Of a stretch of DNA of 64,000 nt, positions 33,175 through 44,882 are shown piece by piece. The notes under the pieces were generated by a model. It was not told the DNA's origin and searched no databases. It was given only the letters and a program-made list of their open reading frames with translations. The stretch is taken from NCBI GenBank assembly GCA_025024175.1, contig QCXZ01000041.1:45875786-45939785 (forward strand), in the 5' to 3' direction. Source of the stretch: Rhyzopertha dominica (lineage: Eukaryota; Arthropoda; Insecta; Coleoptera; Bostrichidae). The position numbers were made by a program, and so were the translations under genes. The stretch's first letter is position 1. Every line of letters begins with the position of its first letter.

Positions 33175-33595
33175 TGTTAAGAATTAATAGACTTTAGTTA
33201 TTTAAGTTGCCTCTTCTAATCGAGGACCATTTTTTGAGTCATTTTGAGTTTTGTTCGCGATTTAAAATTCGCGTTTTAGTATTTATATTGTTCGCCCGCC
33301 TACGTTCGTTTACACGCGTACGCAGGCGTGTCTTCAAGAAATAGCCAGTACCTAGAAGCCATAGCGATTGGGTACCACGCATGGAACCTTCCTCGTGGAA
33401 AAGTCGCTTACCGCGCTCGAAAAACCGTATCGATCACCGCTGACGTAATAGTCACCGCCAGTTCGCCCGCTTTGACAACGTTGGACATTGTTGGATTACA
33501 GGTAGGCGAACAATCTTTGTTTTTTTGACGAATCTTTTAACCGCAACGAACCAACACCGCCCTTTTTTATAATTATACAGTCCATTTACGTGACA
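33175..33595 (+). repeat. BEL 3' LTR (421 bp)
   Basis: It is identical to the 5' LTR and is followed at once by the second GTGTG target copy. Confidence 0.95.
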
Positions 33596-33835
33596 GTGTG
33601 TCCACATTCAGAAGCAAGAATGTCAATTTTAAATTTCTTCGAAAAAATTTTTGTGCCAAGCACTTCCAACAATTGTTTTTTTGTGTAGTCCTCTTCAAAA
33701 TATAAATCTTCTTTTCTTAAAAACTCTTGAATGGTTGCCTTATTAGTTGTTGTATTGTGAATTTTTCCAGTTGCTCCGAATGGTAACTAGCGTTGTCCAT
33801 TACTATGACGCTGTGTTTTGAATNCCGTTTATAGT
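33596..33835 (-). pseudogene. DDE transposase, upstream part (split by BEL insertion)
   Basis: On the minus strand this reads SVIVMDNASYHSEQLEK, carrying the second catalytic Asp (about 33805). A frameshift follows within about 20 bases, then KATIQEFLRKEDLYFEED and ILASECGH, reaching the BEL target site. Across the BEL insertion the frame continues as TILQLPPYH (27102 downward), so the two halves are one gene. The N-terminal half of the transposase is not visible beyond 33840, so the host transposon was already deleted or badly decayed. One N lies at 33824. Confidence 0.85.
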
Positions 33836-34360
33836 AGGAGTAGAATAGTTCCGATTTCTTCTTATTTCAAAAAAATATATAGAGGTAGAAACTACGTTTA
33901 TAACTCTCCGGATTAAAAAAATTTTAACCTGTGAAGAAACAGGGCAGAGGACGATTGCACACCCCGATCAAAAATTAGAAAGTATGGGCTGCCGCATTGA
34001 AATTGGAATGTTTACCATTCATGGTTATAGAAATAGATACTACTGATTAAATTAGCAAAGAATACGATTTAGTTATACATTAAAAGTTATTAGATGAGAA
34101 ATATTTGTAGTTCATATAATAATACCAAATAATGCTCATTGATTTATGTGTACGGAAAAAAAATTCTAAAAAAGCCTAAACATAGTTTTTGGATACGGTC
34201 CACTCCGCTGCAAAACAGTGGAACATGCCGAACCCGTCTGTTATTTACGACAGCTTCAGGTAATTCTTATAAACTTATTTTATACTAGTGACGGTTTCTA
34301 TAATCAAAAATGTATATAAACCATTACATCTGTCCCACCATAGATTTTACTTAAAAGTTA
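33836..34360. other. AT-rich spacer beside the DDE transposon
   Basis: No coding similarity was recognised. This stretch should contain the 5' end of the DDE transposon, but no inverted repeat partner was found. Confidence 0.35.
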
Positions 34361-34669
34361 TAATTGCACCTATGTTTTCAACCATTACAGCACTGTCCGA
34401 CCTAGTTTTACCGAGAATAGGAATGCCAGCAAAAACACTAACCTCCACATGAAATTTTTCCTTATAGAAACTGTGGAATTCCGTTGTATCGTTTAAAGTA
34501 AACAACCACCCGCATCTTCTCGAAGACATAAACATCAATTCCCTCTCCACGCGAATTCGACAGGGCATCTTATCAAAATTCCAATTACAGCTGATAAAAG
34601 CATAGCGGGCCCAGTCAGTAGTGGGACAGCTAATCGAGCGTGAGCTGGCCATAGCGTTTTTATCTGTGA
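34360..34669 (-). CDS. Possible host exon, unrecognised product
   Basis: The minus strand holds a 101-codon frame (from an ATG at 34652) with balanced, protein-like composition: several Cys, Trp and aromatic residues and no low-complexity runs. It includes CNWNFDKMPCRIRVERE and FHVEVSVFAGIPILGKTR. A candidate acceptor (TTCACAG) lies just upstream near 34669, and a candidate donor (AA then GTAAAAT) just before the stop, so it could be an internal exon. The block is GC-richer than its flanks. I do not recognise the family and no neighbouring exon was found. It could also be a chance frame in a GC-rich island. Confidence 0.35.
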
Positions 34670-34930
34670 ACCGGCAGTTAACGTGATCGTATCAACCAAA
34701 GTGACGGTGGTTTTCAGGAAACGTGTTTGACTATTGAATCATTGTGGCCATTGTTGACCGATTACAGCTGAGCTGTCAGTGAAATATTCCGGTAGTACTC
34801 CCGGAGCACTTGTTTGGGGCTGACACGTTGGGCAGTTTGTAAATACGAATTTTAAGGTCTTGGTGTCAGTTATGTGGGTAACGTCAGGTGGAGCGTGTTG
34901 TGCAAAATGGTTTGAGTGCACGTGGAAGTG
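34670..34930. other. GC-richer island next to the possible exon
   Basis: This continues the GC-richer block and includes a 60-codon minus frame (34921-34739) with no recognised similarity. Confidence 0.3.
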
Positions 34931-35599
34931 ACATTATTATCTAATTACGTAAAAGCGTATTACCTCGTTTAGGATAAATTAACTTCAAGTGATTAACAGC
35001 AAAACGCTGTTGTCTATTAAATACACTTCTCATTGCCTTTAAGTAAGCTTATAATAATCCGCATGTGGATATAGAATCTAAATTATTTGCACGCTTCTTA
35101 TCTTCGCCTGGTATTTATTCAATTCACACGCTTATCAAGTTGGGATTGAATGTTTTGTTAATGTAATTTGCGTTGTTTATACGTATTGTTGCACGTTGGA
35201 AATGAAAAAGCTCCAAGTCCACTCCAAGTTGCTTAGTTCAGCGTACAACGTTCTTGAACCAAATTTTCTGCTCTTATAAAAATGGGTCTTTAACAATACG
35301 CTTGTTCAATCGTGCAGAAAATTTCACTTTATACACAAGATACCAGGTTGTTTATATAGGTGTGTAGTAGTACAAATTTAAAACGTAACGTTTTAGCAGA
35401 ATTCATACTACAGACTAAGTTTTAGGTTATCAGTTTACATAATACTCTAGCTAATTTTATGTCATTTATCTTTACAATTTGTTTTGTACTTTTCGATTAG
35501 CTATAAATGTAACAGCATTTCCTTTTTACGAGAGTGACTTGTTTTGAGTCTTAAGACTTTTAAAATATAATATTTAATAAAGTAATTTAATTTGACATT
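34931..35599. other. AT-rich spacer
   Basis: I see no gene or recognisable repeat here. Confidence 0.4.
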
Positions 35600-36665
35600 T
35601 GCTCCCTTTAACTTTTTTAGTAGTAGTAGCACGTATGTGCATCCTCTTTATTTTTCCGAAAGGCCTTGTACATAAAGTAAACTCAACTTTAATTTACTTT
35701 GTCCCTGCTGAGAATTTACTTGATTTGAACGAGCAATTCTATAAAATACTGACCAAATATTCTTATTGCTATAACCATTTCTCACTAGCGCTGATGATTT
35801 AAGATGATCTATTTATTTTTGTAAAGGATTTTTCTAAGATTCTTTGTGCTCTAACAAATATAGGACTATCCTTTTGAGTGGGAGGGTGGTGTGTGTTGGC
35901 TTTCTAAAAGCCTTGTGTTCAGTGTTTACTCTGTAATTTTTAATATCCAAGAAAGGTAAACTACCATTGCTTTTATCAGAATTGGTACTGTTCAAATGAT
36001 TTAGAAACATCTTCTGAACCTCTTCTACATACCTATACCAACATTTTGGCTTAAACTGAAAACTGTTGATCGCTACCTCTTCAAAATTTTCCATAGGCAA
36101 ATTTGCCACTATAGGACTGATTTTTATTCATTAAATTTAGCGTTCCATAAGAAATAACTTGATTTTAAACAGTGCTCAGATAATCCGGCTATTGTATCAC
36201 ATAGGGATCTCTCTTAAGTTTGGATTGGATGAGATCTGTCGTTTCAGGTATGGGTACTTTTGTAAATAAAGAAACGACGTCAAAACTAACTAGAATATCA
36301 TCTTCCTAAATACCATTTATAACGTCAGTAAAGTCTGAAGAGTTTTTGATGAAAGCTACTGTCTTGTTACATAGGGTTTTAAATGGTTAACACAAAATTT
36401 TGCCATTTAGTAACAAGGACTGCTAATCTATTGCCTATAAGTCGTAACGGGACATTAGTTTTATGGATTTTGGGCAAACCATACAATCTAGGTACAGTGC
36501 AATCGAAAACAGTTAAAAAAGACTTCTCATCATTCGAAAGATCCAAAGTTTTGATAAGATATTAGTAATTTTAGAAATTTTTGAGGTAGGATCTCGGGAT
36601 AATTTTTGATATGTTTCCTCATTTAATAAATCTCTTACTTTAGTCTCATAGTCTTCTAGTAACTA
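35600..36665 (-). mobile_element. Penelope-like element family A, second copy (relic)
   Basis: On the minus strand the order of PLE reverse-transcriptase blocks is kept. DYETKVRDLLNEETYQKLSR lies near 36650-36590. YGLPKIHKTNVPLRLI, the diagnostic PLE motif, lies near 36490-36440. KPKCWYRYVEEVQ, with the catalytic YVDD changed to YVEE, is near 36045. SNGSLPFLDIKNYR follows near 35960. The low-coordinate end matches the connector of the 18552-19730 copy, including the GTACAAGGCCTTTC stretch near 35660. There are frameshifts and stops, the second catalytic Asp pair is lost, and no GIY-YIG domain is seen. It is inactive. Confidence 0.85.
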
Positions 36666-36839
36666 TATCTATATCTTACTAATTTAATTGTAATTCCAAT
36701 TAAATACTCTTAACTTTAATGTTAAGCACTTAAACTGATTTTTTTTAACTTGTCAGCCCTAAATAAGTCATGTTCCCACCAAATCTTTGCTCATCTTAAT
36801 TGCCTGGCTCCAGAGAACACTAATTGTCAGACAGTCACC

Positions 36840-37378
36840 ATGGATGTCGAAATCAAAAGTCCCAGCAGCGTCAAAAGTGCAGTGATCTACTTCAACAGCC
36901 TAACCCGGAGTGAAAGCAAAAAACTGAACCGTGAAAACGTGAAGCGGACAAAAGTGCAGGAAAAGTGCGCTGTGTTGCAGTGCGTTAAATTGGAACAGTA
37001 CCTGAAAATCACCACAAATGCGGATGACATCGACAAAAACGCGGACAAACATTCCGCCCAGCAAGAAAACGAGATCGGGTTGCGCAACGAGAAGCAACCG
37101 GCCGAGAGAGTTCCCTCTCATTACGGACGATCTTCCCTCGTGGAGCGCAAAACCCAAGAAAATAAACTGAAGGGGAAGGAGGTGCCTCCAGACCTGGAGG
37201 CCAAGAGGATATTGGAGGATTTTGAGAGAAAAATTTCGCCTTACAATACGTTTACTGTGTCGCGTGAGGATCTGAACGTGGATTTGTTTAAGCAGACTTT
37301 TGAGCTGTTTCCAGAAGTTCGAAGAAGCTTGAGGGACAAACATCGGAAGAACAGAAAAAAGGGAAAGGAGAAGGAAAG
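36840..37378 (+). CDS. Putative host gene coding exon, basic low-complexity protein
   Basis: A 180-codon frame starts at an ATG in a near-ideal insect/animal context (CACCATGG). It ends at a candidate splice donor (AAAG then GTAGGA at 37379), four bases ahead of an in-frame TAG. A polypyrimidine tract followed by TTGTCAG at 36750-36756 is a plausible upstream acceptor, so the exon may begin at 36757 with 5' UTR. The product is rich in Lys and Glu, with VKSAVIYFNSLTRSESKKLN near the start and LFKQTFELFPEVRRSLRDKH near the end, closed by a strongly basic tail. I do not recognise the family. It is GC-richer than its surroundings and unlike any transposon protein here. No second exon was found. 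Confidence 0.6.
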
Positions 37379-37379
37379 G

Positions 37380-37984
37380 TAGGAATATTTGCTGTTCGTT
37401 TTCTGCAAGAAAGTATTTTAGGTTATTGTCAAACGTATAAAAAGGTTAGATAACTAATGGATGTCTAAACTTGAAATAATATTAAATTTATACCTTAAAG
37501 CGGTTGTCACAAATTATGAAGTATAATCAGTAATATTAGGCAAACTTACCTAATGAAGCGGGAACTTTCTCTTATAGTTTCCTTCTCTTAATTACGATAT
37601 CTCAAATAGGTACATAATGTATAGTGTGGCCATTATTGACGACCTTTAAATACAACTTCTGTATTTATTACCCGATAAGATAATAACAGAAATAATATTG
37701 CAAAATAAAACAAATGAGAGAATGAACCTGGTAAAGGGTTACAAATCTGTACAGTTGTCTTTCTGGAGAAGAAAGGCACTGATCTTCCTTGCAACCAAGA
37801 AATATTACCATAAAAATAAAACACAATGTACTAAAGCATAGTATGCAACTTAGTTCAATGTAATAATCTAATCTAAAGGAGAAAATGGGGAAGAATAAAG
37901 AAAGAGTGAAGAAAGAAAGGAAAAAATTGGAATAAATTTAATTTGTTTTGCAATACAGTTATATATTTAATAATTAAAAAAATT
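37380..37984. other. Putative intron start, AT-rich
   Basis: No gene is seen. A purine-rich run lies at about 37875-37935. Confidence 0.35.
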
Positions 37985-39230
37985 TACTGGGACATTATTG
38001 GCCATCTTACAAAAGATCTAAAATTCTTAGAAGTCATAGTAAAGTTTTGTATGTCACACTTAGTGATTTTGTTAGCTATGCAGAACGAAAAACTTTTTTG
38101 GGTACATTAAGCATGTTCTTACATCTTTTATTAATGTTGTGTACGTTATATCTAAATTTTATTTTTTGAAACAAATACAGCGGAGTTTTGAATTTGATAA
38201 TTTTAAAGAAAAAACTGATCACAACAATTGAAGTGGGAGAATACCAGTGAAGCACATAACAACTTCTTAGTCTCTACTGAAAGTAAATATCTAAAACTGT
38301 ATATTGATTTTAAAGATGAGTTAACATTTTTTTAATCATGTAATTTAGACCGCCAAATAACACTGCCTTACACTTGGTAGGCTTGAGTTTTAACAGGTTC
38401 AATACATTTAGTAAAGATTTGAATTCATTGTTATAACAACATTCGCACGGGCGTATTCAAGTCATGAAAATGAATAATAAGTTTGTGTGCCGTCCGCGTA
38501 CAAATGATAATTACATTGCTTTAGGCTATTCCTACATAAGTTAATTGTGTATATGGCATACAGTAGCGGATCCAATATACTACCCGCGGGACACCACATT
38601 TACAACTCCATCACCACCACTTTGCACACAATTTAATTTCACAAAAACCAATGTAATGCAGTATAGACAATAGCAACCTGTGATTAAGCATGTTGAAAGC
38701 CTTTGAGTAATCCAATAGTATTATGACAGTTAGCTTACTTTCATCCATAGATTTAAAACGTCATCAGTTATAGAGCACAATGCCGTCGCGCAACTGGGCC
38801 CTGATCGAAATCCAGATTGTTTGTATGATAAAGAATTATTATCGGAGGAAAAATTGTTTAAGTTGTATATCAATAACTTTTTCATAAACCTTAAAGATAA
38901 CACAGGAAGCACACTAATAGAACGTAGCTGCGAGAACTCTGTTGGGTATTTAATCTTTGGCAGAGGTACCACCTTAGCACGTTTCCATAGGTTAGGAAAA
39001 TATGATTTCGTATATTGATGACATGTGTAATATAAGGTACAATAAAAGGACAGCATAAATGATTCTGAATTATGTCCAACTCATCAAAGTCTCTAGCTTT
39101 AGATTTGATTTTACCAATTATGTCGAATACAGTGTCTTCCGTAACATTTAGAGGAGCGAAAGTGTCTTTTAGCCCTGAATGTAGATTTGTAAGGCGCTTA
39201 TCAAGGCACAAGTGATAATCGGCCAAATCT
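37985..39230 (-). pseudogene. LINE reverse transcriptase relic (CR1/jockey-like)
   Basis: On the minus strand this shows non-LTR reverse-transcriptase blocks in order. FPNLWKRAKVVPLPK and LRSISVLPVLS lie at about 38995-38900. SGFRSGPSCATALCSITDDVL follows at about 38815-38750. TVIILLDYSKAFNMLNH, the first catalytic Asp region, is at about 38730-38680, and GVPRG at about 38590. A C-terminal tail reads TPLYLFQ and FRYNVHNINKRCKNMLNVP near 38190-38090. Stops and shifts separate the blocks, and the second catalytic pair is not visible. The order and spacing suit the CR1 or jockey groups. The endonuclease half is missing here. Confidence 0.8.
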
Positions 39231-42200
39231 TTATATCAGGCGAAAAATTATACTATACAATTTATTTGTAAAACTGATACCATTTCGTATTAGATTTCTT
39301 AAATGAAATTTTTGACAATATCATTTTATGTACGTAGGTGTAAAACGAAGTACATCATAAGTTACCTTTATATACTCATAAGTATGTGTTTTTACATATT
39401 CACGTACAGATTTATTTTTAGCACTTAGTTATGTTTTTTTATCGTTATGACACATTTTAAGCCACTCTAATGTAATGTCCAAGCCTGCGTGTATGTAATA
39501 TTCCGTTCACCGGACAAACAACATGCTATTTTAGCTGCTTTCAGTAATTTTTACGGGCGTAACAAATTTTTAGTTCAGCCACTCTCTAGCAAGGCAATTG
39601 TTATGTCATAAAGATTATATTTGTGTAATACAAGATTATACATACTAAGCTTCTTTCTCCGCTAATGTAAAATTAGGTCGTTTCTAAACTTTTTATGACA
39701 AAATTATCAATTTATGATTTGTGGGAGCTCTCGGGCCCTATAATTATATAATAAAATTGATGGTTTTTTGTCCTCCCAGTGACTGTTTATCATTTTCTGT
39801 ACCTTTAAAAAACCATTAGGGGCAGTTAAAATTAATTGATTCCAGACATTTTTGGGTCCGAGCTAATTTATGGACCTACTAAATATTATGGTGCCCCTTT
39901 ACGGTATTTAAGTCGAAATGTCAAATATTATAGGTTACCTGTTCTGGATCTGCGTGTTGACTAGTAATTGCAGAATGAACTGGCATTCCATAGGTTTTAA
40001 AACGTAGATGTGTCACTGTTAATTGTACATTTAATAGTAGATTTCATATTTCAGGGTTACATAATTTTTGGGATGGCACCGCTATGCTTTTTTGGTAAAT
40101 ATCGATTCACTGTTTAAAAAAAACATTGACTACTTAGAAATATGACAACTTTTCTATAATAATAATACCAAAGAAATGTTCAAATTAGTTGAATTAATAT
40201 GTTGTTGATACACATATGCAGAATGTAATATTTTTTTCTATCCTAGATGCATAGTTTTCAGTTTATGTAAAACATTGAAATTATGGTTTGTTACGGAAAA
40301 ATTATATTAATAATATTCACACAGCGATTACGTTGTGGAATGTTAATGAAGAACCTGATAAAATAAAAGTGTAGGAATACCACAAGATAAACACAGTGAA
40401 ATCAGTGGTGTTGACTGTGTTGTTCGAGGAATTGCGTCCGCTGCAGAAATTTTACTCAGCAGTATATTTCGAATTTTATATCGTCATAAATTGCAAGCTT
40501 ATTACATTTTCATATATCGACTTTTGTTTTTTTCGATTGGCTGTGAAAAAGCAGCCAGTAGTAGCTAAAACTACGTCTTGATTTCAGAGGAATTGGCGTT
40601 TACGAACCATTTTAGAGCTTTGTGTCTTTTGCTCGATGTATTAAATTTTTTCAAAAATTTTCCAGAATTTTGGGTCGTGATTACTTAGAGCATCGGGTTG
40701 ACTTTAATCTCCAATTGCCTAAAGAGATTTCTCGCACTTTTTATGGGGGCCTTTGAAGGATAGAATTTATTAACATATTCCAACAATCGGTAAATGTGGA
40801 GCTTGTCGCAAAATTATCAAATATTTGTTGACATCTATAATATGTAATGATGAGTTCAAAAATGTATTGAAGTTGAAAGAAAAACTTTACCAAAAAGGGA
40901 TAGGTTTGCCATAAAAAAAGAATTGAAGAAAACATTAAGAAGGCGCCAAGAAAAACGTTTATGGTTCAATAGAAGTCTCCTTTCACATCATACAAATTTA
41001 ACTTTCAAATTTTTTCGCATCCTTAGTTTGCTAGAAAATCACAAGACATTGATAAAAAACAGCCTAAATATGTCATTAAGTCAATGGTGAGTCAATTACC
41101 AAAAAAAGTTTTTTCTTTCTGAAATTATTATTAACTAAATGTTATATGGTGCGACTGTGCTTATTAGATGATTAGATTTACTGGAGTTACTCAGCTTATG
41201 GTGCGTAGAAAGTATTTTTGCTACACATGCAACTGAGAAATAGTGATTAGCATAGAAAACACAAAAGAGCTACTAGGATGGCAAGAACAAATAGAAAGCA
41301 CAAGTAATAGCTCATTGCTTACCTTTTCACCGAGGAAAGCAAAATATTACAGAAATAATCTTTAAAATCAAAAATTTTGAGGTGAGTTAGCTTTTGCTCA
41401 TAGGTATATGATCATATCAAGATTCATAGAAAAAGTAAATAATTTCTTACGGCGCAGTTCTGGGAACTACTTACGTCAATAACATTATCAGTAGCTTTAG
41501 TATACCTACTCTCGAGACCGGACTTATTATCCACAAGTTAGTTACAATGAAACAGTAAGAAACGCTTTTCAGTATTTTGGGTTTTGTTTAATTGGTCCAC
41601 TATATATTTTCGAATAAGTCTGTTTCTATAAGTTTTTTAAGTTATAAATGTGTTAATCGTGTAATACATGATTAACTGATTACTGGATTATACTCATTTC
41701 TCATAAACTGAGACTTACGTAACTTTGTTAATATAAACTTTCGAACTGATAATATTGTGTGCTACTATAAAATGTTTGATTACTGTTGTGATTCATCTAC
41801 TTTGCATTGTCATACTTAATGGTTTCAATAAGCATTTCTAAATCTTATAGTCCTTATCTTTATTTTCATCACGCAATCGTTGTAGTCACTGTAGTGTTTC
41901 GCCAGAAACGACGACAATGAAAGGATTAGAATGATCAGCACCAAATTTAGTATTGTAAAAGCCTCAGTAGTATTTTGCAATAACTTTAAATTGTTTGGTA
42001 GACATAGTATTCTTGTACATCATTGATATGCTTATTGGGTACGTCTACTATCATCTACATGTTTATGTCATTTTAGAATTTTGCTCGGAATTTTGTAAAC
42101 ATTAATTTCTTGCCATGCAACAAGGATCTATATATTCACAAAGCTTCCTAATTATTTATTAATGTGGGGTAGCAGTGCTAATAAATTCCCAAGTATTTAA

Positions 42201-42424
42201 TAAAACTTAACGGTTATAGTTGCAAATTTATGATATCAATAAAGTTTCATAGCTATTCCTAATTAAAAAGAGTATTTTTTTGTCGTATTGCCTTTCTCAT
42301 GTTTAGTTGCGTTGGTGGCAAAACTATGCCAAGAACACCGAAAATTCTAATGTCTTAGCTTCAGGACACGTTTCTCAAGATTTCGTGTTGGCACATCAAA
42401 ATCCGTTGATTAATAAAAATCCTT
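39231..42424. other. Long AT-rich spacer
   Basis: No gene, RNA gene or transposon was recognised across about 3.2 kb. Open frames are short and of low complexity. Confidence 0.4.
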
Positions 42425-42640
42425 TTTAGCGGGAACGTGGGCGACCGTGTTTACTATGCGGCACGCCATTCACACGCTGATGTGTCTTATTTGAACTTAA
42501 CTTCGGTGAATCACCGTCGAGATTTTATGTAATTAACGCATGTGCCCGCATGCCTAAATTACGTTCATATATTGCTTTACAACCGCCCAGGGATCTGCGG
42601 CGGGCGTAAACATGTATGTAACTGACATGTAATTTAGTAT
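42425..42640. other. GC-richer island with short palindromes
   Basis: This block has palindromic words such as GCATGTGCCCGCATGC and CGCCCAGGG..CGGCGGGCG, and no useful open frame. It is a candidate conserved non-coding element by composition only. Confidence 0.3.
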
Positions 42641-42954
42641 CGTGCGATAGCCATATCTGCGGAAAATTCCTTAGACTAGGGAATATAGCCATCGCTAATA
42701 GAACAGAATTAAAAGTTTCTAGTGTTCTTAGATTGAGAGCTTCTTTTAAGCCGCCGAAAATGACAATTAAACATATTTGTACAGATTATTCTAGATTTCA
42801 TTGGGTGCTTAGCAACTTCTGTACTTGAACAAGATACTAAAATAGTAAATAAGTAGGTCTTAAGTTTCAACATAACTTCAGACATCACCTCACACGAGGA
42901 GGAAAACTATGCAGTTGCGCTAAGCCAACATCAAGCACGGAAACATCTAAATAA

Positions 42955-43145
42955 AAAAAATCACTGGCTGAATGCATCCTACAAATCTCATTCTAATCCT
43001 CAGCTTTCCGTAACATGCGCTACGTGAGAGCCCACTGGCAACAAGAGCATCACCCCACCAACCCATCGTAGATGTAGCCGGACCGGCGGTATATGCGGGA
43101 GTAGCAGAAATGCCTACCGTATGATGATTCGATCAGATCAGATTA
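42955..43145 (+). repeat. Copy C of the (AATC)n-tailed retroposon family, 3' end
   Basis: In plus orientation it matches the 3' end of copies A and B: a block with GCTACGTGAGAGCCCACTGG, then GGCGGTATAT, then GCCTACCGTATGATGATTCGA, closing in a GATCAGATCAGATTA tail. Only the 3' ~190 bp are present, as in 5'-truncated retroposon copies. Confidence 0.7.
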
Positions 43146-43709
43146 TTTGTGACGTCTCTAAAAACCAATCAAAAAATTCAATTTCGGTCAATTATGTCAT
43201 TTTCAACGAATAAAATTATAATGGGAATTATCACAAGAGCAAAAATTCTCGCTGGGATAATTTAAGGTAGTTTTTCCATGGCAGCAAAAATTGTTGGCTT
43301 GACATCTATCATCAAACTACTAAAAATTAGTGGAACAAGATTTAATACGTCTTCACTCGATGAATAATATTGAAACAGTGTTTCTGCTTGTTACGTCAAT
43401 AATCTATCGAACATCACACGAGAGTGAGAATAAATTATAAAATAATTCTCCAGAACTTTTATTCACGAACTATTGCCATTTGGAAGCACACACTCGAGTC
43501 TACGGCTCTCGTGGCTATTGCAAGGCAACAATTCTCGAATTTCTGTCGAATTATTTTCAATGTATTTTCACTCTCTTGTAATATTATAACTGAAAAAAAC
43601 TAAAGAAATCTAAAAGTCGTTTATTTTGGGATAACCAGATCTTGGCAAATTCTTTAAATTGCCTGTTTCATGAACTTATGCATCAAGTGTACTAAAAGTT
43701 TTGAGAATA
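43146..43709. other. AT-rich spacer
   Basis: No gene recognised. It ends with the TA dinucleotide (43708-43709) where the foldback element begins. Confidence 0.4.
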
Positions 43710-44882
43710 CGCTATATTAGTGTGACGTAGATGTCGGCCATTTTGCTGCAATACGTCAAGATCCCAGATCCAAACCAACCTACTTAGTTGTCATAATGTG
43801 CGTAAGGGAGTTCAGCGTTTGGTTTATTTTTTTAGTGTTAAAGAGTATTTAAAAATATTACTGTGTATTTCTGAGTAGCTTACACTAATTCGCGTTACTT
43901 AGCAAGTATTACAAACCGAAATTACATTTAGATACAATGTAGGTATTGTTGAAAAGCTGGACATACACTAAGTACGTATGTGAAGCATTACAATTTACAA
44001 GTTTAACCAGAAAATGGTAATTGGTTGGATCCCTGGATGTTTCCGTTATAATGAGAGAGAAACGTGTAATCTTTACAGTACTTCTTTTAGGTTGTTTTAA
44101 ACAATAGATTGCAACTAAATGTTTTGGTTTATAATACTAAATTATACGAAGGAGCGTAAACCACTAAAAATACACAGTAACACTCAATGTTCAGAGCAAA
44201 ATTATAGTATAATACAATATTTTGAAGTGTTACTGTGTATGTTTGAATGGTTTACATACCTTTGTATTATTCATTAAATATTACAAACCGAAATTACATT
44301 AAGTTGCAATCTATTGTTGAAAGACAGTCTAAAATAAGTGCTTAAAGTTTATACGTTTCTCTCTCATTATAACAAGAACATCCAGGGACCTAGCACGTTA
44401 CCATCTTCTGGTGCAGCATGTAAATTGTAATGCTCTACACACGCACTTATTGTAGGTTAAGCATTTCAGCAGTACCTACATTATAACTAAATGTAATTTA
44501 CGTTTGTAATACTTGCTAAGTAAAGCGAAGGAGTGTCAGCTGCTCAACATACACAGTAACACTTTAAAATATTCTTTCAGCACTAAAAAAAATTGCACCA
44601 AACACTGAGCTCCCTTATGCACGTTATGACAATTTGGTTTGTTTTGATCCAGGATCTAAACTAAATGTAATTTCGGTTTGTAATACTTGTGAAGCAAAGC
44701 GAAGAGGTGTAAGCTACTCAAATAAGAACAGTAACACTTCTAAATATTCTTTGAAGTCACAAAATTGCACCTAACACTGAGGTCCGTTACACTCGTTATG
44801 ACAGACAACTCGGTTTGTCAGGATACAGGACTTTGACGTACCGCAGAAAAATGGCCGTCATTACGTCAGCACTAATATAGCG
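43710..44882. mobile_element. Nested palindromic (foldback) element
   Basis: The ends are inverted: CGCTATATTAG at 43710 against CTAATATAGCG ending at 44882, with TA outside each end. The outer arms match for about 230 bp. They share GGCCATTTT, GTGTTACTGT and a TATTACAAACCGAAATTACA word, and run through GTAGCTTACAC. A second inverted pair lies inside (GTTATAATGAGAGAGAAACG at about 44046 against CGTTTCTCTCTCATTATAAC at about 44354). A third, smaller pair is centred near 44200. The right arm is partly duplicated (44460-44640 and 44640-44882). There is no protein frame. It could be a large MITE or foldback element of a TA-inserting superfamily. Confidence 0.8.

Larger units (their letters stand above)
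27103..33595 (+). mobile_element. Complete BEL/Pao LTR retrotransposon, recent insertion
   Basis: This is a full-length BEL/Pao element of 6,493 bp. It has two identical 421-bp LTRs that begin TGTT and end GACA, a 5-bp target duplication GTGTG (27098-27102 and 33596-33600), a primer-binding site, a single long gag-pol frame and a G-rich tract before the 3' LTR. LTRs are identical at insertion and drift apart later, so identity means a young copy. It sits inside an older DDE transposase frame on the opposite strand. N bases in the coding region near 28587-28646 and 32602-32638 may reflect collapse of several near-identical copies in the assembly. I see no envelope gene. Confidence 0.96.

Noticed and set aside
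36900..37343. 147-codon minus-strand frame opposite the candidate host exon
   Set aside because: The plus strand has the start context and splice sites. The minus frame is an antisense shadow of a GC-richer coding block.
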